Of a DNA stretch of 63,898 nt, positions 25,483 through 34,383 are shown one piece after another. Made by a program: the position numbers and the translations under genes. The notes below the pieces were generated by a model. The model searched no databases. It worked only from the letters and a program-made list of their open reading frames with translations, and was not told the DNA's origin. This DNA is from Oscillospiraceae bacterium (lineage in GTDB: Bacteria > Bacillota > Clostridia > Oscillospirales > Acutalibacteraceae): positions 1 to 63,898 of the forward strand of contig SVPY01000013.1 in the NCBI GenBank assembly GCA_015065615.1. Reading direction: 5' to 3'. Positions within the stretch are counted from its first letter, which is position 1, and each line of letters starts with the position of its first letter.

Positions 25483-27738
25483 ATGAAATTTACTGAGCTT
25501 TACGGCGGCGCAAAATTCGTTACCGCAGGCGATAAAAGCATCAATACTCAGATGCGCGGTACCTTTAATATTGAAAATGAAAACGGGAAAACCGAGATTA
25601 TTATTTGCGGCTTAGGTTATTTTGAATTTAAAATAAACGGCAAAAAGGTTACCGAGGACCTTTTCACCCCTGCTGCAAGCCATTATAACCATTCTGATAT
25701 TTGCTTCTGCTACGATAAATTCGGTGAGGAGCTTTCTTTCAGAATTTACTCTATGAAATACGATATCACCCCCTATATAGTTAAGGGCGAAAACGTAATA
25801 TCCTGTGAGCTCGGCCTTGGCTGGTATAAAAATATACATGGCGAAAATAACTCCATGAGCTACGGCGATTTAAAGCTTTGCTACAAAATCACAAACGGTG
25901 AAAAGGAAATTTATTCCGATGATAAAATTAAATGGCGCGAAGGCCCTGTTACCGACAGCTCCTTTACCGAGTACGAGCATCAGGATTACACAAAAGCTGA
26001 TTACGCAGACGGCTGGGAAAATATAGGCTATGATGATTCAGCCTGGGAATACACAAAAATCGCAGAAACACCCGACAGTAACTATTATATTCAGGATTGT
26101 CCCTCCGACAGAGTTATTAAATCCGTTTACCCAAGGCTTATTTCAGAAACAAATGAGTGGAAATTTTACGATTTAGGCGAATGTGTAACGGGCTGGCCCA
26201 TTATTAAATGCACGGAAAAGGGAGCAAGAGTCAGAGTTCGAATGGCTGAATGGATAAAGGATAATAAACTTGATGAACGCTTCTGGCACGGTCAGGTTTA
26301 TGAATTTACTGCCGACGGCAATGAGCGCGAATATCACCCCAAATTTATGCTTCACGCTTTTAACTCTATTGAAGTGCCCAAAAATGCAGAGCTTATAAGA
26401 ATTGACGTAATTCATACAGATATTAATTTATCAAGTGAATTTATTTGTGATAACGATACTTTAAACTGGTTCAACGAGGCATTTATAAGAACTCAACTTA
26501 TTAACACCCACGGATGTATCCCCTCCGATTGCCCCCACCTTGAAAAGCGCGGCTATACCGGCGACGGTCAGGCAACGGCTGAAACAGTAATGGCAATGTT
26601 TGACGCAAAGGCTATGTATAAAAAGTGGATAGAGGATATTGCCGACAGCCAGGATAAAATTTCGGGTCACGTGCAGTACACCGCTCCCTACATTCAAAGC
26701 GGCGGCGGTCCCGGCGGCTGGGGATGCGCCATTATTGAGGTGCCCTACGCCTATTATAAAATTTACGGCGATAAAGAGCCTCTTTATAAATATTTTGATA
26801 ATATGCGCCACTATTTTTATTACCTTGAATCCCACAGCGAAAATGATTTAATAGTAAGCGACCAGCCCGGTCAGTGGTGCCTTGGCGAGTGGTGCGCCCC
26901 TTCAATCGAGCACGCTACCCTTCCTTTAATTCCCCCTCCCCTCGTTAATAACTATTTCTATATAAAATCCCTTTACAGAATGATTGAGATTGCAAAAGTT
27001 ACGGGCAAAGAGGAATATATAGAAGGCTTTAAGAAAATAATCGAAATAAAATCCAATGCTTTAATAAGGGAATATTTCGATGAAAAGACGGGCGACTTTG
27101 CTGAAAATAAAAACAGCGCCAACGTATTTATGCTGGATATCGGCCTTGGCGACGAGAGAACTTTAAATAACCTCGTTTACTCTCTTATAAAGCGCGGCAC
27201 CTTCAATACGGGTATTTTCGGTACGGATATTTTGGTAAGGTTCCTTTTCGAAAAGGGTTTAGGCAGTATTGCGGTGGATTTATTAACAGTTGATAAAGCC
27301 CCCTCCTTCAAATATATGATGGATAACGGCGCTACCACCCTTTGGGAGGAGTGGCTGGGTCACAGAAGCCTCTGCCACCCCATGTTCGGGGCAGTTGCCA
27401 GATATTTCTACTACTATCTTTTAGGTATCCGCCAAAGGAATAAAACCTACGGCTACGAGGACGTAATAATTGCTCCCGCTTTCCTTGAAAAAATAAGAAA
27501 TGTATCGGGTAAACTCAATACTCCTTACGGCGAAATCAAGGTAAATATTGACAGAAAGCATAAATACACCATCGATATCACTATCCCCGAAGGTATGAAT
27601 GCCACTTATATTGATGAGCTGGGCAAGGAATATAAGCTGAGTAAAGGAAAATCAAGCTTTGCACTGAGAAAAGACCCCGAAATGTACGTACGCTACCTAA
27701 AATATAAGGTCAGTTTTGCAGATACTTACGATATTTAA
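25483..27738 (+). CDS. GH78-type alpha-L-rhamnosidase
   Basis: 751-aa glycoside hydrolase. Beta-sandwich domains occupy the first 330 residues (FEFKINGKKV, WYKNIHGENNSMSYGDLKL). An (alpha/alpha)6 barrel follows, with the family signature SDCPHLEKRGYTGDGQATAETVM near residue 347 and WEEWLGHRSLCHPMFGAVARYFY near 625; both contain the expected acidic residues. Family members remove terminal alpha-L-rhamnose. No signal peptide, so it would act on imported oligosaccharides. The GGAAAGGAAAATTACA ribosome region precedes the ATG. It forms an operon with the beta-propeller gene 20 bp downstream; no transporter or rhamnose catabolic gene is adjacent. Confidence 0.88.
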   Translation: MKFTELYGGAKFVTAGDKSINTQMRGTFNIENENGKTEIIICGLGYFEFKINGKKVTEDLFTPAASHYNHSDICFCYDKFGEELSFRIYSMKYDITPYIVKGENVISCELGLGWYKNIHGENNSMSYGDLKLCYKITNGEKEIYSDDKIKWREGPVTDSSFTEYEHQDYTKADYADGWENIGYDDSAWEYTKIAETPDSNYYIQDCPSDRVIKSVYPRLISETNEWKFYDLGECVTGWPIIKCTEKGARVRVRMAEWIKDNKLDERFWHGQVYEFTADGNEREYHPKFMLHAFNSIEVPKNAELIRIDVIHTDINLSSEFICDNDTLNWFNEAFIRTQLINTHGCIPSDCPHLEKRGYTGDGQATAETVMAMFDAKAMYKKWIEDIADSQDKISGHVQYTAPYIQSGGGPGGWGCAIIEVPYAYYKIYGDKEPLYKYFDNMRHYFYYLESHSENDLIVSDQPGQWCLGEWCAPSIEHATLPLIPPPLVNNYFYIKSLYRMIEIAKVTGKEEYIEGFKKIIEIKSNALIREYFDEKTGDFAENKNSANVFMLDIGLGDERTLNNLVYSLIKRGTFNTGIFGTDILVRFLFEKGLGSIAVDLLTVDKAPSFKYMMDNGATTLWEEWLGHRSLCHPMFGAVARYFYYYLLGIRQRNKTYGYEDVIIAPAFLEKIRNVSGKLNTPYGEIKVNIDRKHKYTIDITIPEGMNATYIDELGKEYKLSKGKSSFALRKDPEMYVRYLKYKVSFADTYDI

Positions 27739-27758
27739 CTGAGAAGGAGATTAATTTC

Positions 27759-28730
27759 ATGTTGAATGATTTTGAAAAAGTATTGAAAGAAGCCAAAATG
27801 CCCCCAAAAAAGAAGCTTATTAAAAACGGCACCGTTAAAATAAACGTTGTTGAAACCACTCCCGTTGTGTGGGAAGGCAGGCTTTTACGCTTTGAATGGC
27901 TTCGTAACTTCGGCTGGGGCGGCAGCGGTCAGAAAGCCACCAACGCAAATATGCGCGAAAAGGGCTGTTATCACTTCGTTGACCACCTTACAGAAAAAGA
28001 AGTGGGCGCAGAGTTTGCTTTTGACCACGCTTTTGGTTGCTGCTACAACGATGAGGGCACAATGTATGCCCACGGCACCCGCGGCGGCGGTGGCGGCAAT
28101 TACCTCGATACTTTCTATTCAAAAGACCTTGTTAACTGGGAATCAAAAGAAGCTATCTGCTTCCCCGAGGATATAATGCTTTTTAACACCTCCGTATGCA
28201 AGGATGACGAAGGCTACGTGATGGCAATTGAGATAGGCGGTAAAAACGAAGCCGTCGGCGTACCTTTTACAATTGTGTTTGCTAAGTCCAAAAATTTAGT
28301 TGACTGGGAACTTCTTGATATGATGGAATATTCCTACACCCGTGACCGCTACTCAGCCTGCCCCGTTATCCGTTACTACGGCGGTCAATATTATATGATT
28401 TATTTGGAAGGCGCCCCCTGCCACCGCTGGATCCCTTACATTGTAAGAAGTAAGGATTTAATAAACTGGGAGCTGGGTGTAACCAACCCCATTATGTACC
28501 CCTCTGATGAAGATAAGATTTTAGTTAACCACGAAAATTTCACAGATTTTGAAAAGGAATATATCAATAATGCAGTTGACTGCAATAATAGTGATATTGA
28601 CCTTTGCGAATTTGAAGGCAGAACATACATAGTTTACAGCTGGGGTAATCAGTTCGGTAAGGAATTTTTGGCTACCGCCGAATACGACGGCAGTGAGGAA
28701 GAATTCTTAAAATCCTTCTTTGCAGACTGA
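27759..28730 (+). CDS. Five-bladed beta-propeller glycosidase-like protein
   Basis: 323-aa soluble protein. Recurrent blade motifs such as FYSKDLVNWESKEAICF, FAKSKNLVDWELL and VRSKDLINWELGVTNPI are typical of GH43/GH32-type five-bladed propellers (S-x-D-L-x-x-W). Possible catalytic acids cannot be fixed by eye. No signal peptide. It shares an operon with the GH78 gene (20-bp gap, GAGAAGGAGATT ribosome site), so it probably acts on the same rhamnose-containing oligosaccharide. The exact GH family is uncertain. Ends at the terminator at 28771. Confidence 0.75.
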   Translation: MLNDFEKVLKEAKMPPKKKLIKNGTVKINVVETTPVVWEGRLLRFEWLRNFGWGGSGQKATNANMREKGCYHFVDHLTEKEVGAEFAFDHAFGCCYNDEGTMYAHGTRGGGGGNYLDTFYSKDLVNWESKEAICFPEDIMLFNTSVCKDDEGYVMAIEIGGKNEAVGVPFTIVFAKSKNLVDWELLDMMEYSYTRDRYSACPVIRYYGGQYYMIYLEGAPCHRWIPYIVRSKDLINWELGVTNPIMYPSDEDKILVNHENFTDFEKEYINNAVDCNNSDIDLCEFEGRTYIVYSWGNQFGKEFLATAEYDGSEEEFLKSFFAD

Positions 28731-28770
28731 AAATCAAATTAATTTATTTTAAAAAGCCATCTATAAGAAA

Positions 28771-28806
28771 ACACCTGAAAGGTTTCAGCCTTTCAGGTGT
28801 ATTTTT
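28771..28806. terminator. Bidirectional terminator (ACACCTGAAAGG type)
   Basis: Perfect 12-bp stem ACACCTGAAAGG / CCTTTCAGGTGT with a 6-nt loop between convergent genes. The same stem core recurs in the terminators at 30825 and 34307. Confidence 0.9.
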
Positions 28807-29659
28807 ATTTGAATATCATATTAATTTTTTCTTCGGCAACCTTTTCGCTGCAGTAAACGAAATTAAATTCGCCGCTTATATTTATGTCGGTCACGCTAAA
28901 GGTGGCTAAGTCGTCACGGCAACGGGAAATAGGCTCGTAGGCAAAGGTAATTGCGCCGATATTTACTACAAGGTCGCATATAAGGGAAAAATTACTTACC
29001 GAAATACATCTTTTAAAATTACTGAGGGAAAAGCCTAAATCCTTAATCGCATTTTCAAGCAGATTTCTCGTACCCGAAAGGGGCTCACGCACTATAATAT
29101 CCTGCGAAAAAGCATCATTTAAGCTTACCGATTTATTTGCAAAGGGGTGGTTTTGGGCGCATATACCCACGAAATTTTCCTTTTTATATAGCTTATAGCC
29201 GTATTTGCTTTTATCGAAAACACCCTCTATAATGGCAAAATCCAGCTCGCTTTTTTCAAGCTTCTGAAGTAAAACCTCGGTATTATCCACAAAGAGTTCA
29301 AGGCTGTGGTTTTCGCCTTTTAAAAAATTTCTTATCTCGGGCACAATTACGAATTCGCCTATAGTTTTGGTGGCGCCCAGTTTAATGAAAATTTTATCGT
29401 CCTTAATAAATTTATTTTTTATATCCCTTTCTTCCGCCCTGATGCTGTCAAAATATTTTTTAAGCCTCTCGGCGTTTTTTGTTCTTTTAAGCAATCTGCT
29501 GTTGCCATCGTAGATAAACAGCTTCACGCCGTAGTAACTTTCAAGATAATGGATATGCTGAGTTACACCCGGCTGAGTCATACTGAGCTTTTCGGCGGTT
29601 TTGCGGTAATTCATCTCGTCGTAAAGGGTCAAAAAGGTAATCACTCTGAAATCCAGCAT
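28805..29659 (-). CDS. LysR-type transcriptional regulator
   Basis: 284-aa LysR-family protein. The N-terminal winged helix (residues 3-60) has TFLTLYDEMNYRKTAEKLSMTQPGVTQHIHYLESYYGVKLF, and the rest is a periplasmic-binding-protein-like effector domain. It is divergent from the YeiH-family gene 116 bp away, the classical layout for a regulator of its neighbour (compare YeiE-YeiH in Escherichia coli). An inverted repeat overlapping the target promoter's -35 (29698-29716) is the likely binding site. Effector unknown; sulfite or sulfate signals would fit the transporter family. Confidence 0.9.
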   Translation of the reverse strand: MLDFRVITFLTLYDEMNYRKTAEKLSMTQPGVTQHIHYLESYYGVKLFIYDGNSRLLKRTKNAERLKKYFDSIRAEERDIKNKFIKDDKIFIKLGATKTIGEFVIVPEIRNFLKGENHSLELFVDNTEVLLQKLEKSELDFAIIEGVFDKSKYGYKLYKKENFVGICAQNHPFANKSVSLNDAFSQDIIVREPLSGTRNLLENAIKDLGFSLSNFKRCISVSNFSLICDLVVNIGAITFAYEPISRCRDDLATFSVTDINISGEFNFVYCSEKVAEEKINMIFK

Positions 29660-29697
29660 AGAAACCTCATAATTATATTTTATGATTTAATAATTTT

Positions 29698-29733
29698 TGA
29701 TAATTTGATTTTATCACACAAAAGATATATAAT
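29698..29733 (+). promoter_or_regulatory. Promoter of the YeiH-like gene with LysR-type operator
   Basis: -35 TTGATT (29705-29710), 17-bp spacer, -10 TATAAT (29728-29733). The inverted repeat TGATAA-N7-TTATCA (29698-29716) overlaps the -35 box, fitting LysR control. Confidence 0.7.
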
Positions 29734-29775
29734 CAATAGGAAAAAATTTCTTGTACTTATGAAACGGAGAAAAAT

Positions 29776-30807
29776 ATGAAAAAAATACTGAATTACCTGC
29801 CCGGCATAGCTTTATCGGTTATCGTGGCGGCGGCAGCATGGTTTATTGAGAGCATTATGCCCATCCATTTAATAGGCTCAGCGGTTATAGCCATGTTTTT
29901 GGGTATGCTTATCAATTACTTTTTAAAGGATACCAAAGTTTTAGCTAAGGGAATTAAATTTACTTCCAAAAAGATTTTAAAATTCGCCATCATTCTTTTA
30001 GGCCTCTCCCTCAATATCACAACTATATTAAACATAGGCAGAATGAGCCTTACTGTTATGATTTTCACCCTTTTAACCTGCTTCGGCGGCGGCTACTTTA
30101 TCGGCAAGGCTTTGGGCTTAAACTGGAAGCTCAGTAACCTTATCTCGGCAGGTACGGGTATTTGCGGCGGCTCAGCCATTGCCGCTATTGCTCCCACAAT
30201 TGACGCCGACGACAGCGACGTTGCCTACGCTATGAGCGCCACCTTCCTTTTTGATATGGCGATGATAGTTTTATTCCCCATTATGGGTCAGGCTATGGGA
30301 ATGAGCGATCAGGCTTTCGGTATATGGGCAGGTACTGCGGTTAACGATACCTCCTCCGTTGTGGCTACGGGCTACGCTTTCAGTGAGGGCGCAGGCGATT
30401 TTGCTACTATGGTCAAGCTCACAAGAACCTTGGCAATTATCCCCACCGTAATTACTTTCGCTTTCATTCAGCTTCGCTTAAAAAGAAAAGAAGCCCTTGC
30501 AAATAACGAAAACGGCTCTGAATTAAAAGCAAATTTCAGCATTATCAAAATATTCCCCTGGTTTATTTTAGGTTTCCTTGCTATGAGTATTGTGGCAAGC
30601 CTTTTCACCATCCCCGCAGAAGTTCTTTCATTTACAAAAACTGCAAGTAAATTTTTAATGGTCTGCGCCCTTGCGGCTATAGGACTTAACACCTCCTTCA
30701 GCGGCTTGAAGAAATCGGGCATAAGACCTATGGTTCACGGCTTTATAATTTCCGCTTTGGTTGTAGTGGTTGCGCTGGCGGTTGAATACGCTATGGGAAT
30801 AGTATAA
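29776..30807 (+). CDS. YeiH/UPF0324 family putative anion exporter
   Basis: 343-aa integral membrane protein with about 10 hydrophobic segments, matching the conserved putative sulfate exporter family (UPF0324, YeiH/YeeE group). Family-type segments include LLGLSLNITTILNIG, SAGTGICGGSAIAAIAP and GTAVNDTSSVVATGYAFS. Transport of sulfite, sulfate or organosulfonates has been suggested for relatives; the substrate here is inferred only. It is controlled by a divergent LysR gene and ended by the terminator at 30825. Confidence 0.9.
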   Translation: MKKILNYLPGIALSVIVAAAAWFIESIMPIHLIGSAVIAMFLGMLINYFLKDTKVLAKGIKFTSKKILKFAIILLGLSLNITTILNIGRMSLTVMIFTLLTCFGGGYFIGKALGLNWKLSNLISAGTGICGGSAIAAIAPTIDADDSDVAYAMSATFLFDMAMIVLFPIMGQAMGMSDQAFGIWAGTAVNDTSSVVATGYAFSEGAGDFATMVKLTRTLAIIPTVITFAFIQLRLKRKEALANNENGSELKANFSIIKIFPWFILGFLAMSIVASLFTIPAEVLSFTKTASKFLMVCALAAIGLNTSFSGLKKSGIRPMVHGFIISALVVVVALAVEYAMGIV

Positions 30808-30824
30808 ATTTAAATGAAATAAAA

Positions 30825-30860
30825 ACACCTGAAAGGTTTTATCCTTCAGGTGTCTTTTTT
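30825..30860. terminator. Bidirectional terminator (ACACCTGAAAGG type)
   Basis: ACACCTGAAAGG / CCTTCAGGTGT stem (one bulged base) and a T tract, between convergent genes. Confidence 0.85.
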
Positions 30861-30861
30861 A

Positions 30862-32358
30862 TTATAAGCCGTAAATCTCGCTGAACTTTTTCTCTAAGTA
30901 GTCGGTGTAATAAACGGGGTCAAACTTGCCGCATACCATCTCGAAAAGCTCGGTGGGAGTATAGAGGCAGCCGTGCTTCCAAATTTTCTCACGGAGCCAA
31001 TCGTTAATTTTTGTAAGCTTACCGCTTGCAATTTCATCATTTAAGTTAAGCTCTTTTTCCATCTCTATAAGCATCTGGGGGCCGTAAGCGGAGCCTAATG
31101 CGTAGGAGGGGAAGTAACCGATGTTGCCGTTGGACCAGTGGCTATCCTGCAGTACGCCCTGCTTGTCGCTGGGTACCTCCACTCCGAGGTACTCTTTATA
31201 TAATTTCTTCCACATTTCGGGAAGGTCCTTTGCCTTAATTTCGCCCTTGAACATAGCTTTTTCCAGCTCGTAGCGAACCATTACGTGCAAGGAGTAGGTA
31301 AGCTCGTCGGCTTCGGTTCTTATAAGTGAAGGCTCAGCCTTATTTATCATCTTATAGAAGCTCTTTGCGTCCAGATCTTTGAACTGCTCGGGGAATTCCT
31401 TTTTAAGGAAGGGGAAAATTAAATTTGTGAAAGCCTCGCTTCTGCCTATGATATTCTCGTAAAAACGTGACTGACTCTCGTGAATAGCCATGGAAACACC
31501 GCTGCCAAGACCTGTGTTTATAAGCTCGTCAGCAGTATTTAATTCGTATAAGGCGTGGCCGCACTCGTGAACTACGCTGTAAAGGGAGCTTGCCAGAGAG
31601 TCCTCGTGGTAATTGGTGGTAATTCTTACGTCGCGCTTAGTAAAATCCGTTGTAAAGGGGTGTTCAGTTTCGCCTATTACGAAGTTATCGCGGTTAATAT
31701 CCATAATATCGATAAGATATTCGCTGAACTTCTGCTGCTGAAGCTTGGGGTAATTCAAATGGAGGATGCTGTCGTCTATCTGCTCCTTTTCGCCTATCTT
31801 CTTAATAAGGGGAACTATCTTAGCTCTTAAAGCCGCGAAAAATTCATCGCAGCGTTCCTTTGTAAGACCCTTTTCGTAGGAATTGAGGGCGGCGTCGTAG
31901 GGGTCCTTATCGGGGTCTGTGTAGGTATATATCTCCTTGCTCATATCGAACATCTTCTGCAGTAAGGGCTCGAACATAGCAAAATCATCCTTCTCCTTGG
32001 CTTCGTGCCAAACGGCGTCCGCTTCGGATGAAAGCATCTGATAAGACGTAAAAAGCTCCTTGGGAATCTTCTTCATCCTTTCCAAGCCTTCGTGTATCTC
32101 TTCTATTTTTCTTCTGTCAATGAAAGAGAGCTCGTCCTTCTCTTTGAAAAGAACTTCAATAATTTCCTCTCTCTCGGGGGAAGTTTCCAGCTCGTAAATC
32201 ATACCTGCAAGCTGACCTAAGGTTTCGGCTCTGCCCTGAGCGCTACCCTTGGGAGCTACCGTGGCGGCATCGTAATACATAATGCCCATGGCGTGACCTA
32301 TGGCGTTAGTCTGCTTATCATACTGTGAAAGTTTACTTAATGCTTCTTCGCGTGTCAT
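30862..32358 (-). CDS. Carboxypeptidase M32
   Basis: 498-aa cytosolic zinc metallocarboxypeptidase of family M32 (thermostable carboxypeptidase 1). The HEXXH zinc site is in VVHECGHALYE (about residue 265), followed by the third ligand Glu in IHESQSRFYENIIGRS. Other family blocks are DVRITTNYHEDS and VMVRYELEKAMF. It removes C-terminal amino acids from peptides with broad specificity. Length is normal. Monocistronic with promoter at 32392-32420. Confidence 0.95.
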   Translation of the reverse strand: MTREEALSKLSQYDKQTNAIGHAMGIMYYDAATVAPKGSAQGRAETLGQLAGMIYELETSPEREEIIEVLFKEKDELSFIDRRKIEEIHEGLERMKKIPKELFTSYQMLSSEADAVWHEAKEKDDFAMFEPLLQKMFDMSKEIYTYTDPDKDPYDAALNSYEKGLTKERCDEFFAALRAKIVPLIKKIGEKEQIDDSILHLNYPKLQQQKFSEYLIDIMDINRDNFVIGETEHPFTTDFTKRDVRITTNYHEDSLASSLYSVVHECGHALYELNTADELINTGLGSGVSMAIHESQSRFYENIIGRSEAFTNLIFPFLKKEFPEQFKDLDAKSFYKMINKAEPSLIRTEADELTYSLHVMVRYELEKAMFKGEIKAKDLPEMWKKLYKEYLGVEVPSDKQGVLQDSHWSNGNIGYFPSYALGSAYGPQMLIEMEKELNLNDEIASGKLTKINDWLREKIWKHGCLYTPTELFEMVCGKFDPVYYTDYLEKKFSEIYGL

Positions 32359-32391
32359 ATTCTTTCTCCTTGGTTTAAAATCTTTTGTTTA

Positions 32392-32420
32392 AGTATACCA
32401 CTTTAAAAGATAAAAGTAAA
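32392..32420 (-). promoter_or_regulatory. Promoter of the M32 carboxypeptidase gene
   Basis: -35 TTTACT (32420-32415), 17-bp spacer ending TGG, -10 TATACT (32397-32392). Confidence 0.75.
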
Positions 32421-32453
32421 CCTTAGTTTCGGGACAAAATTTTTATATGTCCG

Positions 32454-32482
32454 TTGATTATTTTCACTTCGGGGTATAAAAT
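32454..32482 (+). promoter_or_regulatory. Promoter of the alpha/beta hydrolase gene
   Basis: -35 TTGATT, 17-bp spacer, -10 TAAAAT, 54 bp before the ATG. Confidence 0.65.
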
Positions 32483-32535
32483 AATAAAATAAGTGTTTAA
32501 TACCGATTTTACTTAATATTAAAGGAATTTTATTT

Positions 32536-33465
32536 ATGTTTTTTATAAATATTGGTGTAGTGCTCGTTTTAGTTTTATTTTTTGGCTCCTTAATTGCCTA
32601 TTTAATGGCTTTTTACCAGACAGGTAAGCAGAAAAACAAGGAGTTAAGTCTGCCAAACAGCGAGCAGTATAAAGAAGCCGCAGGACCCATGAACGAAATG
32701 GTGCAGGAACTTTTAAAAGAACCTTTTGAAGAAATTTATATAGAGAGCTTCGACGGCCTGAAGCTTTACGGCAGATATTACCACAGAAAAGACGGCGCGC
32801 CCTTGCAGATTATGTTTCACGGCTACAGAGCAAAGGCGGAAAGGGACTTTTGCGGCGGCAGTAAATTTTCAAGGGAAAGGGATTATAACGCAATAATAGT
32901 TGACCAGCGCGCCCACGGCAAAAGCGGCGGCCACACCATCGCTTTTGGCTTAAAGGAAAGGTACGACGTATTAAGCTGGGTAAACTACGCAAACCGCCGT
33001 TTCGGTACCGACACGAAAATTCTGCTTTACGGACTTTCAATGGGCTCTGCCACGGTTATTATGGCTTCTGGCTTGAATCTGCCAAAAAACGTGGTGGGTA
33101 TAGTTGCCGACTGCCCATATAGTTCCCCCGTGGATATAATCAAAAAGGTTATAAAGGATATGTGCCTGCCCCCTATGGTTTTATATCCCTTCGTATTTTT
33201 GGGCGCTTTGATTTTCGGCAGACTCAATTTAAAGGAGACCACCTGCGAAAAGGAAGTAAAGAAAAGCAGGATCCCCATACTTATTTTCCACGGCGAGGAC
33301 GACAGATTCGTCCCCAACGAAATGAGCGCCGTTATTCATGAAGCCAATAAAGAGATGGTGGAAAGGCACAGCTTCCCCGATGCCGGCCACGGCATAAGCT
33401 TTATAAAGGACCCCGTAAGATACAAAAAAGCCCTTACCGAATTCTGGGAAAGGGTGCTTAAATAA
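32536..33465 (+). CDS. Alpha/beta hydrolase, membrane-anchored
   Basis: 309 aa. The N-terminal hydrophobic segment (residues 3-27) would anchor it in the membrane. The hydrolase fold follows, with the nucleophile elbow GLSMGSA near residue 167, an Asp in FHGEDDRFVP near 257 and the His in DAGHGISF near 285: a full Ser-Asp-His triad. It resembles the YfhR/Bem46-like serine hydrolases. Substrate unknown. AAAGGAATTTTATTT precedes the ATG. It shares a terminator with the convergent lipoprotein gene. Confidence 0.87.
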   Translation: MFFINIGVVLVLVLFFGSLIAYLMAFYQTGKQKNKELSLPNSEQYKEAAGPMNEMVQELLKEPFEEIYIESFDGLKLYGRYYHRKDGAPLQIMFHGYRAKAERDFCGGSKFSRERDYNAIIVDQRAHGKSGGHTIAFGLKERYDVLSWVNYANRRFGTDTKILLYGLSMGSATVIMASGLNLPKNVVGIVADCPYSSPVDIIKKVIKDMCLPPMVLYPFVFLGALIFGRLNLKETTCEKEVKKSRIPILIFHGEDDRFVPNEMSAVIHEANKEMVERHSFPDAGHGISFIKDPVRYKKALTEFWERVLK

Positions 33466-33488
33466 TTCTATTAAATAATATCTAAACA

Positions 33489-33521
33489 AAAATCCACCGA
33501 ATCTTAAAACCGGTGGATTTT
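33489..33521. terminator. Bidirectional terminator
   Basis: AAAATCCACCG / CGGTGGATTTT perfect stem between convergent genes. Confidence 0.85.
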
Positions 33522-33526
33522 ATTAT

Positions 33527-34051
33527 TTAACTTGAGAGTGTATCTTCGTTACTTGAGTAATTTACAGGCTGGTAGTTAACGGCGAAATTAATAAAATCGA
33601 CATAGCTTCTGTCCTCTTTAAAGTAACTGTGAAACCTTGTTTCAAGGCATTTTACGTAAGGTTCACCGTCTTCATTATAATAGAAAGAAAACGGTACTCT
33701 TTCGAAAACGATAATGCCCTCACAGATAATTTCGCCTTTATCGTTTTTTACGTTTTGCCAGAAATTATCAGGAACAGAACAAACATAAGCGGAAGTTTCT
33801 ACTTTTCCCGTAAAGTTATTTGTGCGGCTGCCACTATATTTCAAATATGTTCCGTTAAGATGAAATTTGCCATCTTTAATATCGCCAACATCTGTGTATG
33901 CAACATTTTTTAACCAATCAAATTTCAGTTCTAAAACGTCAAACTCTCTTGTATTCAGTTTTTTAAATTCAGGACAAGAACGGTCAACGGAACATCCGCT
34001 CATTATCATCAAAAGAATTAAAACTGAAATAATAAATCGTTTAATATACAT
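33527..34051 (-). CDS. Putative lipoprotein
   Basis: 174 aa. Signal sequence MYIKRFIISVLILLMIMSGCSVD with a clear lipobox MSGC (Cys20). The mature part has no domain I recognise (FDVLELKFDWLKNVAYTDVGDIKDG, DNFWQNVKNDKGEIICEGIIVFERVPFSFYYNEDGEPYVKCLE). It is loosely reminiscent of the tandem lipoproteins at 20.5-21.9 kb in length and in describing a short secreted beta-rich protein, but I see no convincing sequence match. No strong promoter was found upstream. Confidence 0.75.
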   Translation of the reverse strand: MYIKRFIISVLILLMIMSGCSVDRSCPEFKKLNTREFDVLELKFDWLKNVAYTDVGDIKDGKFHLNGTYLKYSGSRTNNFTGKVETSAYVCSVPDNFWQNVKNDKGEIICEGIIVFERVPFSFYYNEDGEPYVKCLETRFHSYFKEDRSYVDFINFAVNYQPVNYSSNEDTLSS

Positions 34052-34254
34052 AAAGCATCACTTCCTTCCCCTCTCTTTCTACCTTATAAGACGTAAATCA
34101 AACTGAAATCTTACAAATTATATTTATCAGCAAAACATTTTTCCGTATTTTTATTTTATCATACCGTCCGATTTTTTCAATATGTATTTATTCACAAATT
34201 CTCACTGCAATTTTTGTACAAAAGGGAGAATTTTCGTTTTCTTTTGCACCTTTA

Positions 34255-34283
34255 TTGCAATAAGCTATTAAGCATGGTATAAT
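34255..34283 (+). promoter_or_regulatory. Orphan consensus promoter before a terminator
   Basis: -35 TTGCAA (34255-34260), 17-bp spacer ending TGG, -10 TATAAT (34278-34283); extended -10. There is no ORF; the hairpin at 34307 is met about 17 nt after the expected start. In the 332-bp gap 34052-34383, only this unit and the terminator are recognised. Confidence 0.65.
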
Positions 34284-34306
34284 GTAAGCGTTGTGAGTTA
34301 TAATAA

Positions 34307-34340
34307 AACACCTGAAAGGAAATAAATCTTTTCAGGTGTT
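34307..34340. terminator. Terminator at the end of the polysaccharide locus
   Basis: AACACCTGAAAGG / CTTTTCAGGTGTT stem, T-rich on both strands. It ends the minus-strand LCP transcript and also lies directly after the plus-strand promoter at 34255. Confidence 0.8.
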
Positions 34341-34383
34341 ATTTTATTTTAGTTTTAATTTTAGTTTTATTTTATTTTAGTTT

